From Bacteroidetes bacterium HGW-Bacteroidetes-5 (GTDB lineage Bacteria; Bacteroidota; Bacteroidia; Bacteroidales; UBA932), in assembly GCA_002842515.1 (NCBI GenBank), contig PHDC01000001.1, positions 2,108,001 through 2,172,000 of the forward strand: a DNA stretch of 64,000 nucleotides. Direction: 5' to 3'. A program made the translations under genes and the position numbers. Shown piece after piece: positions 1 to 8,020 of this stretch; within the stretch, counting starts at the first letter, position 1, and every line of letters starts with the position of its first letter. The notes under the pieces are model-generated. The model had not been told where the DNA came from and did no database searches. It saw only the letters and a list, made by a program, of their open reading frames with translations.

Positions 1-1220
1 AATCCTACAATGTTTCCCCAGGTAATTGTACAAACACCGTATGTATCGCAGTAGAAGTTCTGCTCTATAATAGCGATTGGGTCAAAAATTGCAAGGTTAG
101 AACCGAGACCGGCAGCATTCTCATACTCAGGACCATCAACTATTACTTTAGACCCTTTATAGGGGCCTGTTGTCAGCTCAAAATTATCTACACCCTTTGC
201 GCAGGACATATTACACCCAATCCAGCAACCATCGGGAACTCCCTGGGTAAAATATTTACGCCATACATCCATATCTATCTTCGGACAATCTTTATGGTCG
301 CCAAATTTGAAGTTCATTACAGGAAGAATGTCATATTTCTCCAGAACTCCCATCAGGTGAGCCGTTCCAAGTTGTTTCATCTGACACTGAACATCGTCCA
401 GGTCACGCATCTCTTTGTTGAACCTCTTTCCCCTCTCCATTATTGGCTCCATCTCGGCTACATTGTTGAAGTTCCCGGTAACCTTTGGAATTTTGGCAAC
501 AATGGCACGAACCCCCTTCTGCCTCATTAGTGTTCCGATGCCGCCTCTCCCGGCCTGTTTGAGACGCACCTTACCTCTTTTCATATCGTAGAAGGTGAAG
601 TTTAGCATCCCGATGAGCGAGTGCTCTGCAGCTTTTCCTGAGGCCACAACCGATACATTTATCTTATCCTTTTCACTATCTGCAAACATCTCTAAAAGCT
701 CCTCTCCCAAAAGGTGAGAGTCGTAACTCAACCCCTGTGGAGATTCAAAGATCTCTACCGTATGATCTACTCCATTGATGAAAACAATTACATCTTTTGG
801 GGAGATTCCCTGAAGCTCCAGTGCATCAAAACCGGCAATCTTAAGATGAGGGCCAAAGTGCCCACCCACATTGCTGTCAATTATCTTCTCTGTCTGGGGT
901 GAAATAGCCACAACAATAGATTTTCCGGAGCCCGAATATTGAGTTATTCCGCAGCAGGGACCACCGGAAATTACTATCTCATTCTCCGGATCACTCCACT
1001 TGGTGGTCGGTTTAACGGCATCCCAGAGCATTCTTAGCCCATAACCTTTACCTCCTATGAATTTATCCTTTGTTTGTGGTGCAATATCTCTCACCTCCAT
1101 TTTACCGGTTCCTACGTTAACATAAAGAGAGACATCACTATAGCCTTTAATAGTCGGTCTCCAGGTATATGGGAACGAGGCAATAATTTTTCTTCTGTTT
1201 TTAATCTCCTGAAAATTCAT
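1..1220 (-). CDS. aor: aldehyde:ferredoxin oxidoreductase, 3' part cut by window edge
   Basis: Tungsten-pterin enzyme family that oxidises aldehydes to carboxylic acids with ferredoxin as electron acceptor in the cytoplasm. About 406 codons are open from the ATG at 1220 to the window edge, so the C-terminal third or so is missing. Visible family marks are the N-terminal stretch GGKGYGLRMLWD (pterin/tungsten domain 1), SGGPCCGITQYSGSGKS, the glycine-rich GRGGIGTLMRQKG, and the cysteine cluster CWIGCNMSCAKG near residues 330-345, which fits the CxxCxxxC part of the [4Fe-4S] site. It is divergent from a ThiF/ThiS-like pair with a 73-bp gap. That pairing is common for AOR genes and suggests cofactor maturation. 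The substrate cannot be told from sequence. Confidence 0.92.
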   Translation of the reverse strand, partial: MNFQEIKNRRKIIASFPYTWRPTIKGYSDVSLYVNVGTGKMEVRDIAPQTKDKFIGGKGYGLRMLWDAVKPTTKWSDPENEIVISGGPCCGITQYSGSGKSIVVAISPQTEKIIDSNVGGHFGPHLKIAGFDALELQGISPKDVIVFINGVDHTVEIFESPQGLSYDSHLLGEELLEMFADSEKDKINVSVVASGKAAEHSLIGMLNFTFYDMKRGKVRLKQAGRGGIGTLMRQKGVRAIVAKIPKVTGNFNNVAEMEPIMERGKRFNKEMRDLDDVQCQMKQLGTAHLMGVLEKYDILPVMNFKFGDHKDCPKIDMDVWRKYFTQGVPDGCWIGCNMSCAKGVDNFELTTGPYKGSKVIVDGPEYENAAGLGSNLAIFDPIAIIEQNFYCDTYGVCTITWGNIVG

Positions 1221-1293
1221 TGAATAGTTTATTTTATAGTTTGCAATAGAATTGGTAAATTTACAAATAAATGAAACCTAAACAACCCGATTT

Positions 1294-1902
1294 ATGCTAA
1301 ATTTTAACCAAATTAAAACAATTTTATCAAAAAAGGTGGTTGGAATAGCCGGCGCCGGAGGGCTGGGCTCCAACTGTGCAGCTTCATTGGTAAGAAGCGG
1401 TCTCGGGAAGTTAATCATTGCAGATTTTGATGTTGTCTCCCAGCCAAACCTAAACAGACAGTTCTACTTTCACGATCAGATTGGGATGAACAAAACAGAT
1501 GCCCTACGGGATAATCTTTTGAGAATAAATCCAATGTGCCTTTTGCAAATCCATAATACCCGGGTCACAGAGGAGAATATCTCCCTACTGTTTTCTGTTT
1601 GCGATGTTGTTATTGAGGCATTTGACGATGCAGAGCAAAAGCAGATGCTCATAGAGTATATGCTCACCAACCATCCCAATATCCCGCTCATAGCCGCCTC
1701 CGGAATGGCCGGGTGTGGTAATCTGGAGCAGATATCACTTATACAATCCGGAAATCTCATTATCTGCGGAGATGGATCTTCGGAGGTCTCATATGATAAC
1801 CCGCCAATGGCTCCAAAAGTTGGAATTGTTTCAAATATGCAGGCAGATGTTGCGCTACAGATCCTTTTAAGCCAAAATGAGAATGAAAATAACACTAAAT
1901 AA
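1294..1902 (+). CDS. thiF: ThiF/MoeB-like E1 adenylyltransferase (short ThiF family)
   Basis: Adenylates the C-terminal glycine of a ubiquitin-like sulfur carrier. The 202-residue protein has the Rossmann ATP site GAGGLGSN at residues 20-27, the E1 stretch DFDVVSQPNLNRQFY and the later ADVALQILL helix. It matches the compact ThiF family of about 200 residues and lacks the CxxC zinc pairs and rhodanese domain of long MoeB proteins. It overlaps the downstream ThiS/MoaD-like gene by about 20 bp, so the two are translationally coupled. No thiazole genes (thiG, thiH, thiC) lie nearby and an AOR gene is divergent, so a role in tungstopterin cofactor synthesis is as likely as thiamine. That choice is inference. 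Confidence 0.85.
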   Translation: MLNFNQIKTILSKKVVGIAGAGGLGSNCAASLVRSGLGKLIIADFDVVSQPNLNRQFYFHDQIGMNKTDALRDNLLRINPMCLLQIHNTRVTEENISLLFSVCDVVIEAFDDAEQKQMLIEYMLTNHPNIPLIAASGMAGCGNLEQISLIQSGNLIICGDGSSEVSYDNPPMAPKVGIVSNMQADVALQILLSQNENENNTK

Positions 1903-2086
1903 CAGACAAGAGGAGTTTAACTCAGAGACGCTTACGATATCTCAAATAATGGAGATAAAATCTTTCCATTTTAAAATGTTGGTTGTAAGGCTGAATGACA
2001 CCCTAATAAAGAGAGAAGAGTACTCATCTACCCAAGTAAAGAATGGCGATGACCTTAAAATAATTCATCTGGTGAGTGGGGGATAG
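1883..2086 (+). CDS. thiS: ThiS/MoaD-like sulfur carrier protein
   Basis: Small ubiquitin-fold protein of 67 residues ending in Gly-Gly, the residues that become a thiocarboxylate after activation by the ThiF-like partner. The start is taken at ATG 1883, giving the family-like MKITLNN. An ATG two codons upstream (1877) would add MR. The pattern LTISQIMEIK...VVRLNDTLIKREEY...GDDLKIIHLVSGG is typical of ThiS. The gene overlaps the 3' end of thiF in another frame. It could donate sulfur for thiazole or for the dithiolene of a pterin cofactor; the AOR neighbour favours the second, but sequence alone does not decide. Confidence 0.8.
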   Translation: MKITLNNRQEEFNSETLTISQIMEIKSFHFKMLVVRLNDTLIKREEYSSTQVKNGDDLKIIHLVSGG

Positions 2087-2116
2087 GTTGATTATTACAA
2101 TCAATTCTTTTTTATA

Positions 2117-2905
2117 TTATTCTGTAAGTGAATCTACAAATTCCCAAAACCTTAAAATCTTCTCACTATTGGCTTTATTGAAAAGCAAGTGTTCAAAATC
2201 CTTTTGCTTCTTCTTCAAATCTACTGTTTTCTGTAATTCGGCAGTTGCCTGCTTGAATTCCTCCAAGTTATGCACTCCGCAACGCTTTGAAAGGAAATCG
2301 TAATCGGGATTTGTTTGTGACAATAAAAACATCAGGTCATAAAAATCACGCCCTTTAGCACGGGATAACATAGCTGCAATCTTCATACTGCACAATACGC
2401 TATCGGGAGGAACGGGAAACGGGAAAAAGAATCCGCAACCCTTTATATTTGTGATAACAGGAGAGTAAATGATACCCTGATCCTGATTTTCAATCTTTAT
2501 CAGAAACCGCTCTTCTTTGTGTCCGCTTAATCCTAAATCGAATAGCAGTTCAGGGAAATGAATATTGCGTCGGTAAGCTGTCAGCTTCGGATTTTCTTTG
2601 TCCCTGGCTTCCACCCGCAGCCCGGAACGCTCTAAAAACCGGATCACTCCGTTTGTCATCTCTACAAACTCCTCCTCAGACAACTCTTTGCAGTCAAAAT
2701 CAATATCCTCCGAAAATCTGTCGATTCCTTTTACCAACCGTAGGTTTGTCCCGCCAATGAATGTTATTTTTTTTATTATTGGGATAGATGAGATATAATC
2801 CAGAATCATTAGTTGCAGATACTCTTTAAGCAGATGCTTATCAAAACTTGAGTTACCGCTCATCTGAGCCGGAAAATAGTTTCTTATCTGTTCAATCTGT
2901 ATCAT
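2117..2905 (-). CDS. abiEii: AbiEii/AbiGii-family nucleotidyltransferase toxin
   Basis: Toxin half of a type IV toxin-antitoxin system first known for phage abortive infection; family members are polymerase-beta-fold nucleotidyltransferases. The 262-residue protein has the motif GGTNLRLVKGIDRFSEDIDFD at residues 51-71, which combines the GG(T/S) nucleotide loop with the D-x-D metal ligands. The later KLTAYRRNIHFPELL and KIAAMLSRAKGRDFYDLMFLL segments are typical of PF08843. Its start overlaps the stop of the upstream antitoxin gene as ATGA. The genes are intact. It converges on thiS with about 30 bp between stops. Confidence 0.9.
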   Translation of the reverse strand: MIQIEQIRNYFPAQMSGNSSFDKHLLKEYLQLMILDYISSIPIIKKITFIGGTNLRLVKGIDRFSEDIDFDCKELSEEEFVEMTNGVIRFLERSGLRVEARDKENPKLTAYRRNIHFPELLFDLGLSGHKEERFLIKIENQDQGIIYSPVITNIKGCGFFFPFPVPPDSVLCSMKIAAMLSRAKGRDFYDLMFLLSQTNPDYDFLSKRCGVHNLEEFKQATAELQKTVDLKKKQKDFEHLLFNKANSEKILRFWEFVDSLTE

Positions 2906-3519
2906 AAATCGTAAGTCTTAAAAAGCAGCTTAACCCGGTGCTCAAGAGCCTTGCCTTGGACCCTGGCGCAATAGTCCATCAGTAAATCCTTGTTTAGATC
3001 ATTGTGCAGGTAATTATTATCTAAACGCAGCTCTTCAAATTCCTGCTCGTTATCATAGAATGGATAGAGATACAGCAAATCTAGCAATGCCTTTTCGGGC
3101 GAGGCAAACTGTATGGTGCGGTTCTCTGCCATTGGCTTCAATTCATACCCGAACATCAGGTTTTCTTTTACACTCTTATATGAATATTCTCCAAAGTCGT
3201 TATTAAATGAGGCCGTTTTTAGTGATGTCACACAGGTGATCTGCACTACCGCCTCCGGTATCATCCCGTAAAAAGATAATGCTGTGTGCAGGCTAATATA
3301 GGAAGGACGGTAAATCCGATTGGCAATATAAAGGGAATAATGGGGCTTGCTCTTATACTCTGAAAAAGCAAAATAGCCCTGTCGTAAACGGATAAGATAA
3401 CCTCTCTTCGTCCAACGGGTAAGATTATTCCGGTCAAAATCCGGCTTCCAGGCATATACCTGATAGATATTGAAGCATCCCAAATCGAACATTTTAGTCT
3501 TAAATTCCAGAAAGGTCAT
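2902..3519 (-). CDS. abiEi: AbiEi-like antitoxin / transcriptional regulator
   Basis: Antitoxin partner of the AbiEii-type toxin. In this family an N-terminal winged helix binds the promoter and the C-terminal domain counters toxicity without binding the toxin. The 205-residue protein starts with a helical region (FLEFKTKMFDLGCFNIYQVYAW...NNLTRWTKRGYLIRLRQGYFAFSEY), fitting the wing-helix seen in AbiEi, then SYISLHTALSFYGMIPEAV and the conserved ASPEKALLDLLYL. It is the first gene of the operon and overlaps the toxin by 4 bp. An inverted repeat sits across its promoter, consistent with autoregulation. Confidence 0.85.
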   Translation of the reverse strand: MTFLEFKTKMFDLGCFNIYQVYAWKPDFDRNNLTRWTKRGYLIRLRQGYFAFSEYKSKPHYSLYIANRIYRPSYISLHTALSFYGMIPEAVVQITCVTSLKTASFNNDFGEYSYKSVKENLMFGYELKPMAENRTIQFASPEKALLDLLYLYPFYDNEQEFEELRLDNNYLHNDLNKDLLMDYCARVQGKALEHRVKLLFKTYDL

Positions 3520-3530
3520 TTCTCAACTAT

Positions 3531-3568
3531 GTTTCTATTATGCTGCAAATATAGTGCATTTTAGAAAC
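3531..3568 (-). promoter_or_regulatory. abiE promoter with inverted-repeat operator
   Basis: Two arms, GTTTCTATTATGC (3531-3543) and GCATTTTAGAAAC (3556-3568), are inverted repeats agreeing at 11 of 13 positions. The 12-bp centre holds a minus-strand -7 box TATATTTG (3546-3553). A repressor on the repeat would cover the promoter. AbiEi antitoxins are known to autoregulate through inverted repeats, so this is the likely site; binding itself is inferred. Confidence 0.65.
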
Positions 3569-3616
3569 AAAAAAAATATTCTGGGATTGATTTCTGAATG
3601 TGTAGAAAACTACTCT

Positions 3617-4687
3617 TTAATTATCACCCTTATTGAATATCTCAATTTGCTGCCTGACAGACTCTTCGTGTATGGCTTCCAGAATTAATTTAATGAAATC
3701 TTCATCTACCATTAGCTCTGATGCCTGGGAAACTCTTTGGGTAACCAGTCTGTCGTACCTCAGGGGTTGCAGGACCGGAATGTTGTTCTCTTTTTTGTAA
3801 CGACCTATCTCCCTTGAAATTGCCATCCGTTTAGAGAGGATATCCAGCAGTCGTTCATCCATCTGGTCTATCTCTCTCCTGAGCTCGCTGAGGCTTTCGG
3901 AGCACTCCTGTCTCTCCCTAACAACCAAGACTTTAAGGATATCTCTGAGCATAGAGGGAGTTATCTGCTGCTCCTTGTCGCTTAGTGCAGATGAGGGCAG
4001 ATAATGGCTCTCAATCATCAAACCGTCAAAACCCATATCAAGGGCCTGCTGCGATAGTGGATAAATAAGATCGGGTCTGCCTCCGATATGGCTGGGGTCA
4101 CAAATCATTACCAGAGATGGTACCCTTCTTTTGATCTCAATAGGTATGTGCCACTGGGGCTGGTTTCGGAAAAGACCCTTTTCGTATGCGCTGAATCCAC
4201 GGTGAATAGCTGCAATCTCGGTTATACCGCAGTTTTGCAATCTCTCTATTGCTCCAATCCAAAGATCGGGATCTGCATTCAAAGGATTCTTCACAAAGAC
4301 GGGAATATTTTTACCCTTTAATGAATCTGCAATATCCTGAACAGCAAATGGATTCCCGGTTGTTCTTGCACCTATCCACAAAATATCTACACCACCCTTT
4401 AGGGCCTCCTTTACGTGCTTTGAATTTGCAACCTCGGTAGCCGTGTACATTCCGGTTACCTCTTTTACCTCTGCAAGCCATTTAAGCCCCTCTTTGCCAA
4501 CCCCTTCAAACCCTCCCGGTTTTGTTCTAGGTTTCCATATTCCTGCACGAAAGATCTTCACCCCAAATGAGGCAAGCTCCTTTGCTGTTGACAAAAGCTG
4601 GTCTCGGCTCTCGGCACTGCAGGGGCCTGCCAGTACCAGCGGTTTATCCTTTACCAGCTCTTTTATGGTTATTGCGGGGTTGCTCAT
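3617..4687 (-). CDS. aroF: bifunctional DAHP synthase / chorismate mutase
   Basis: First step of the shikimate pathway (phosphoenolpyruvate plus erythrose-4-phosphate to DAHP) joined to chorismate mutase for phenylalanine and tyrosine. The start chosen at 4687 gives MSNPAITIKELVKDKPLVLAGPCSAES, 356 residues; longer reading upstream would run over the divergent gene's promoter and start. Residues 1-255 form the small type I DAHP synthase barrel (LAGPCSAES, FRAGIWKPRTKPGGFEG, IWIGARTTGNPFAVQ, CDPSHIGGRPDL). Residues about 265-350 form an AroQ-type mutase (LRREIDQMDERLLDILSKRMAISREIGRYKKE). This synthase-mutase order is usual in Bacteroidetes and the mutase part often gives allosteric feedback. 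Confidence 0.93.
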   Translation of the reverse strand: MSNPAITIKELVKDKPLVLAGPCSAESRDQLLSTAKELASFGVKIFRAGIWKPRTKPGGFEGVGKEGLKWLAEVKEVTGMYTATEVANSKHVKEALKGGVDILWIGARTTGNPFAVQDIADSLKGKNIPVFVKNPLNADPDLWIGAIERLQNCGITEIAAIHRGFSAYEKGLFRNQPQWHIPIEIKRRVPSLVMICDPSHIGGRPDLIYPLSQQALDMGFDGLMIESHYLPSSALSDKEQQITPSMLRDILKVLVVRERQECSESLSELRREIDQMDERLLDILSKRMAISREIGRYKKENNIPVLQPLRYDRLVTQRVSQASELMVDEDFIKLILEAIHEESVRQQIEIFNKGDN

Positions 4688-4726
4688 ATCTGCACAGAGG
4701 TGTTGTTTTTCATTGTAAAATGTTCC

Positions 4727-4734
4727 CAAATTTA
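4727..4734 (-). promoter_or_regulatory. -7 promoter box for the DAHP synthase gene
   Basis: Minus-strand TAAATTTG fits the Bacteroidetes -7 consensus TAnnTTTG, 40 bp before the start at 4687, and supports that start over an upstream one. No clear -33 element was seen. Confidence 0.45.
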
Positions 4735-4781
4735 ACAGTTTTTGTCTATTTTTGACACCTCCATAATTAAACAATCTTAAA

Positions 4782-6677
4782 ATGATTAAGTTTCGTACCC
4801 TTTTGGTGCTTCTTGTATTCACATTCGCCTCTGCAGGTTGCCGCTATTTCAACACAGATGCCTTTTCCGGCTCTACCCTTATTTGGGAGTCCGGTGCAAA
4901 CAACTATTTTAACAGAGAGAGCCCCCATCCACTCGAGTTTGGAGAGGATATTCTTGTTACCGGGGAGGTCGAAAAGGATGTAAGAGTTAATCTGGAGAAG
5001 CTCCCGTGGAGGTCTGTAGCTGTAAAAGAGAGCAGGATGGAGGGAGATTCACTAGTTTTCGAAGGTGCTTTTAGATATGATGGCTACGCATTAAGTGACA
5101 TCTTAAGCATTGTAAAGGTAGATAAATGGAAAAAGGAGGAGTTTTACCCCCCTGTTGATCTATATGTTGAGGTGTGGAATGACAAAGGGGAGTTTGCAGT
5201 TTTCAGTTGGGGAGAGCTCTTCTACTCGGCAGACCCCTATAATGTAATCATAGCCAAAAATGTCACCAGGGTAATACCCGGAAAGACAAAAGAGCTGTGG
5301 AAGCTGCCAAAAAGTGCCAAAATTGTGTCGGGCGGCGATAGATATTCGGTAAGAAACATATCAGACCCGGTGAAGATTGTGATAAAATCGCTAAGAGGTA
5401 ATTTTAAGGTGGACAGAGAGCCGGAAATCTTTACCTCAACAGCTTTAGAGGTGAACGACGGAACTCAACCGGTGTTAACCTTTCCAAACCTTCCTGCTCA
5501 TTTGCCGGTGGTAGAGAAGCGTACTCTGTTTTACGGGCAGAGTATGGGGTATAAAGGTGAGAAAAGATACAGAGGGGTCTCTATTGAGCAACTCATCGGG
5601 GAGTCTCTTCCATTGAATAAGAGTAGCCTCAGGGGAGGAATTGTTTGCATTGAGGCAACAGACGGTTATAGGGCATCATTCTCTCTCTCGGAGCTTATGA
5701 ACAGGGCAGACTTCAAAGAGCCGCTTGTTATGTATGGAGGAGATGAAAAAGGTCGTGACGGCTTCTCTCTGTTTTGCCCGGGAGATATGTTTGCAGACAG
5801 GGCAATCAAGAGTATTAACAAGATAACACTTACCAAATCAAAGCAGGAGCTTACCGGTAATCTTATAATATTTCACGCAGGCTCACTCTCGATGCCCTTT
5901 AAAGCCATTGCAGTTTCGTTTATGATAATGAATCCGGGGGTAAAAATTCTTGCCGAAGCCTCCGGGAGCCTGGATGCTGCAAGGAAGATAACGGAGTTAA
6001 AGAGGGATTGCGATATTATGGCATCTGCAGATTATATAGTGATTGATAATCTGTTAATACCGGAATATGGCGAGGAGAACATCAAATTTGCAACCAATGA
6101 GATGGCACTGGTATATACCGAAAAGTCAAAATACTCTAACGAGATAGACTCCCTAAACTGGCTCTCATACCTCTCCCGAAAAGATGTTGCAATTGGCAGG
6201 TCCGACCCCGACTCCGACCCCTGCGGGTACAGAACACTACTCACGCTGGAGCTTACAAAACTGCAATCAGGGTATAACCGGGAGGTTATTGAACAGATTG
6301 AGACCATAATCGCAAAAGACAGACGCTTTATAAGGCCAAAAGAGGTAGACCTGCTTGCACTTCTGGATGCCGGAGCGGTAGACTATATCTTCCTTTACAA
6401 AAGTGTTGCTGTCCAGCATAATCTTAAATATCTGGAATTGCCAAAAAGGGTTAATTTGGGAGATCCAAATTATAACTCTACATATTCACAGGCAACGGTA
6501 TCTGTGAGAGGCGCAAAACCGGGTGAAAAAATTCAGGTTAAGGGTGAAGCTATGGTTTATGGGGTTACAATTATGAAAAAAGCCCCAAACAGAGCTGCTG
6601 CCGAGGCATTTATTGAGTTTCTTCTTGACCAAAACGGTGGAAGAAAAATATTGAGAGAGATGGGTCAAAACCCGTAA
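4782..6677 (+). CDS. lipoprotein fusing molybdopterin-domain-like repeats to a WtpA-like tungstate-binding domain
   Basis: The 631-residue protein starts with a lipoprotein signal (lipobox ASAGC, Cys20). Residues about 362-631 resemble WtpA/ModA-type tungstate or molybdate binding proteins: FHAGSLSMPFKAIAVSF, ILAEASGSLDAARKITEL, IMASADYIVIDNLLIPE, IGRSDPDSDPCGYRTLL, VDYIFLYKSVAVQHNLKYLELP and an ending near GQNP. Residues about 40-190 and 200-350 look like two diverged copies of the sulfite-oxidase-type molybdopterin-binding fold (YDGYALSDILSIV; GVSIEQLIGESL...GGIVCIEATDGYRASFSLSEL), without a recognisable catalytic cysteine. The N-terminal call is less sure. No ABC permease or ATPase gene is adjacent, so its transporter partner must be elsewhere. 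It fits the AOR and cofactor genes nearby. Confidence 0.75.
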   Translation: MIKFRTLLVLLVFTFASAGCRYFNTDAFSGSTLIWESGANNYFNRESPHPLEFGEDILVTGEVEKDVRVNLEKLPWRSVAVKESRMEGDSLVFEGAFRYDGYALSDILSIVKVDKWKKEEFYPPVDLYVEVWNDKGEFAVFSWGELFYSADPYNVIIAKNVTRVIPGKTKELWKLPKSAKIVSGGDRYSVRNISDPVKIVIKSLRGNFKVDREPEIFTSTALEVNDGTQPVLTFPNLPAHLPVVEKRTLFYGQSMGYKGEKRYRGVSIEQLIGESLPLNKSSLRGGIVCIEATDGYRASFSLSELMNRADFKEPLVMYGGDEKGRDGFSLFCPGDMFADRAIKSINKITLTKSKQELTGNLIIFHAGSLSMPFKAIAVSFMIMNPGVKILAEASGSLDAARKITELKRDCDIMASADYIVIDNLLIPEYGEENIKFATNEMALVYTEKSKYSNEIDSLNWLSYLSRKDVAIGRSDPDSDPCGYRTLLTLELTKLQSGYNREVIEQIETIIAKDRRFIRPKEVDLLALLDAGAVDYIFLYKSVAVQHNLKYLELPKRVNLGDPNYNSTYSQATVSVRGAKPGEKIQVKGEAMVYGVTIMKKAPNRAAAEAFIEFLLDQNGGRKILREMGQNP

Positions 6678-6683
6678 CCCTTC

Positions 6684-7250
6684 TTAATCTGCCCTCCAGA
6701 TTAACTCATCTAAATCTCTTTTGGGTACGTGGTGCACCTGAAAGGAGTCTCTCCAGTATTTGATATCTCCATCCTTAACCTCATCTACAACCACAACCTC
6801 TTTAGGTTTGCCTAGCGCAATTACCATAATTATCTCCAGATGCTGTGGCAGATTTAGCAGCGGCGTAAGAACATCTTTTTTAAAGGTGGCAATCATACAC
6901 CCCCCGAAACCAAGCTCAACAGCTCTTAAAAGGATACTCTGGGCAAAAATACCGTGGTCGCAGGAGTAACCCTGGGAGATGTTTTTATCGTGCAGTAGTA
7001 CTATATATGCACTTGGCTGCTCCCCCTCACCGGGGCCGTCCCAATCTTTAAGATAACCGGCCCAGCCCAGATTCGGGAATATCTTATCGTTCATCTCCCT
7101 GTCGTTGCAGATATAGAACTTAATAGGTTGAATATTTCTGGATGATGGCGACAACCTTGCGGCATCTACCATAGATCTTAGATTTTCAGTTGAGATATCT
7201 TCACTCTGATAGAATCTTCTGTAACTTCTGTTCTTTGAAAAGGGTATCAT
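6684..7250 (-). CDS. nitroreductase-family FMN protein
   Basis: FMN-dependent NAD(P)H oxidoreductase of the nitroreductase fold, 188 residues from the ATG at 7250 (MIPFSKNRSYRRFYQSEDI). A longer reading into the upstream gene gives no family match. The SYRRFYQ start, the helix MVDAARLSPSSRNIQPIKFYI (FMN phosphate and isoalloxazine contacts), HDHGIFAQSILLRAVELGFGGCMIATF and VIALGKPKE are typical. Natural substrates in this family vary. It is the second gene of an operon, 13 bp after the HAD phosphatase. Confidence 0.85.
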   Translation of the reverse strand: MIPFSKNRSYRRFYQSEDISTENLRSMVDAARLSPSSRNIQPIKFYICNDREMNDKIFPNLGWAGYLKDWDGPGEGEQPSAYIVLLHDKNISQGYSCDHGIFAQSILLRAVELGFGGCMIATFKKDVLTPLLNLPQHLEIIMVIALGKPKEVVVVDEVKDGDIKYWRDSFQVHHVPKRDLDELIWRAD

Positions 7251-7263
7251 AGTTTTGCTGTTT

Positions 7264-7986
7264 TTAGTAGTTATCGGTAGTGTCAAAAAAATTTGGAATC
7301 TCCTCAATTGAGCTGCCTCTTACTAAGTTCGGATGATCTATCTCATTAACAATCTCGTGAGCCCATATTATATCCGAAGGGATATAGATTGCATTGGCGC
7401 CAATCTCAAGAACCGGCAGAATATCTGACTTAAATGAGTTACCCACCATCAGGAAATTGTGGGGCTCTAAACCGTGTCTTTTAATTATTGTGAGATATGA
7501 CTCCCTGTTCTTCTCGCTCAATATCTCTATATGAGAGAAGTAACTCTTAAGACCGGACCTTTCAATCTTTGACTCCTGCTCTTTAAGATCTCCTTTTGTG
7601 GCCAGAAGCAGCGGATAGTGCCTGTTAAGCTTGCCGAGAACATCCTCCACATTTGGGTAGAGCTCAATCTCCCTGCCTATGGTATCCTTGCCTATGCTTA
7701 TGAGTTTTAGAATCTGGTCATTGGTGAGAGCCCCTTTGCTTAGTTCAACTCCACACTCAATAAGCGATATTATAAAGGCTTTTGAGCCGTAACCCAGCAG
7801 TGGAAGATTATCTTTCTCAACTCTAAGCAGAACGCTGTTTGCAGTCTCATAATCGCACCAGGGTGCCATAACAGCTGCAAAGCGCTGCTCGGCATTGCGG
7901 TAGTGGTACTCATTAACCCACAAGGTATCATCTGCGTCAAATGCTATAAGCTTTATGTTGCTGTTAAATCGTTTACTGTTTTGCAT
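7264..7986 (-). CDS. HAD-superfamily phosphatase
   Basis: Haloacid-dehalogenase hydrolase of 240 residues, starting at 7986 (MQNSKRFNSNIKLIAFDADDTLW). Motif I DADDT carries the nucleophile aspartate near residue 18, ATKGD gives motif II with a Thr/Ser-type position, and VGNSFKSDILPVLEIGANAIYIP gives motifs III-IV. A helical cap lies between residues about 25 and 110. The substrate is unknown; phosphoglycolate-like or nucleotide phosphates are common for this type. A -7 box at 8006-8013 lies just upstream, supporting the start. It leads the operon with the nitroreductase gene. Confidence 0.85.
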   Translation of the reverse strand: MQNSKRFNSNIKLIAFDADDTLWVNEYHYRNAEQRFAAVMAPWCDYETANSVLLRVEKDNLPLLGYGSKAFIISLIECGVELSKGALTNDQILKLISIGKDTIGREIELYPNVEDVLGKLNRHYPLLLATKGDLKEQESKIERSGLKSYFSHIEILSEKNRESYLTIIKRHGLEPHNFLMVGNSFKSDILPVLEIGANAIYIPSDIIWAHEIVNEIDHPNLVRGSSIEEIPNFFDTTDNY

Positions 7987-8005
7987 AGTAGATCGTAATT
8001 GGCTC

Positions 8006-8013
8006 CAAAGATA
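8006..8013 (-). promoter_or_regulatory. -7 promoter box for HAD-nitroreductase operon
   Basis: Minus-strand TATCTTTG matches TAnnTTTG exactly, 20 bp before the ATG at 7986. Confidence 0.5.
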
Positions 8014-8020
8014 TAAAGAA

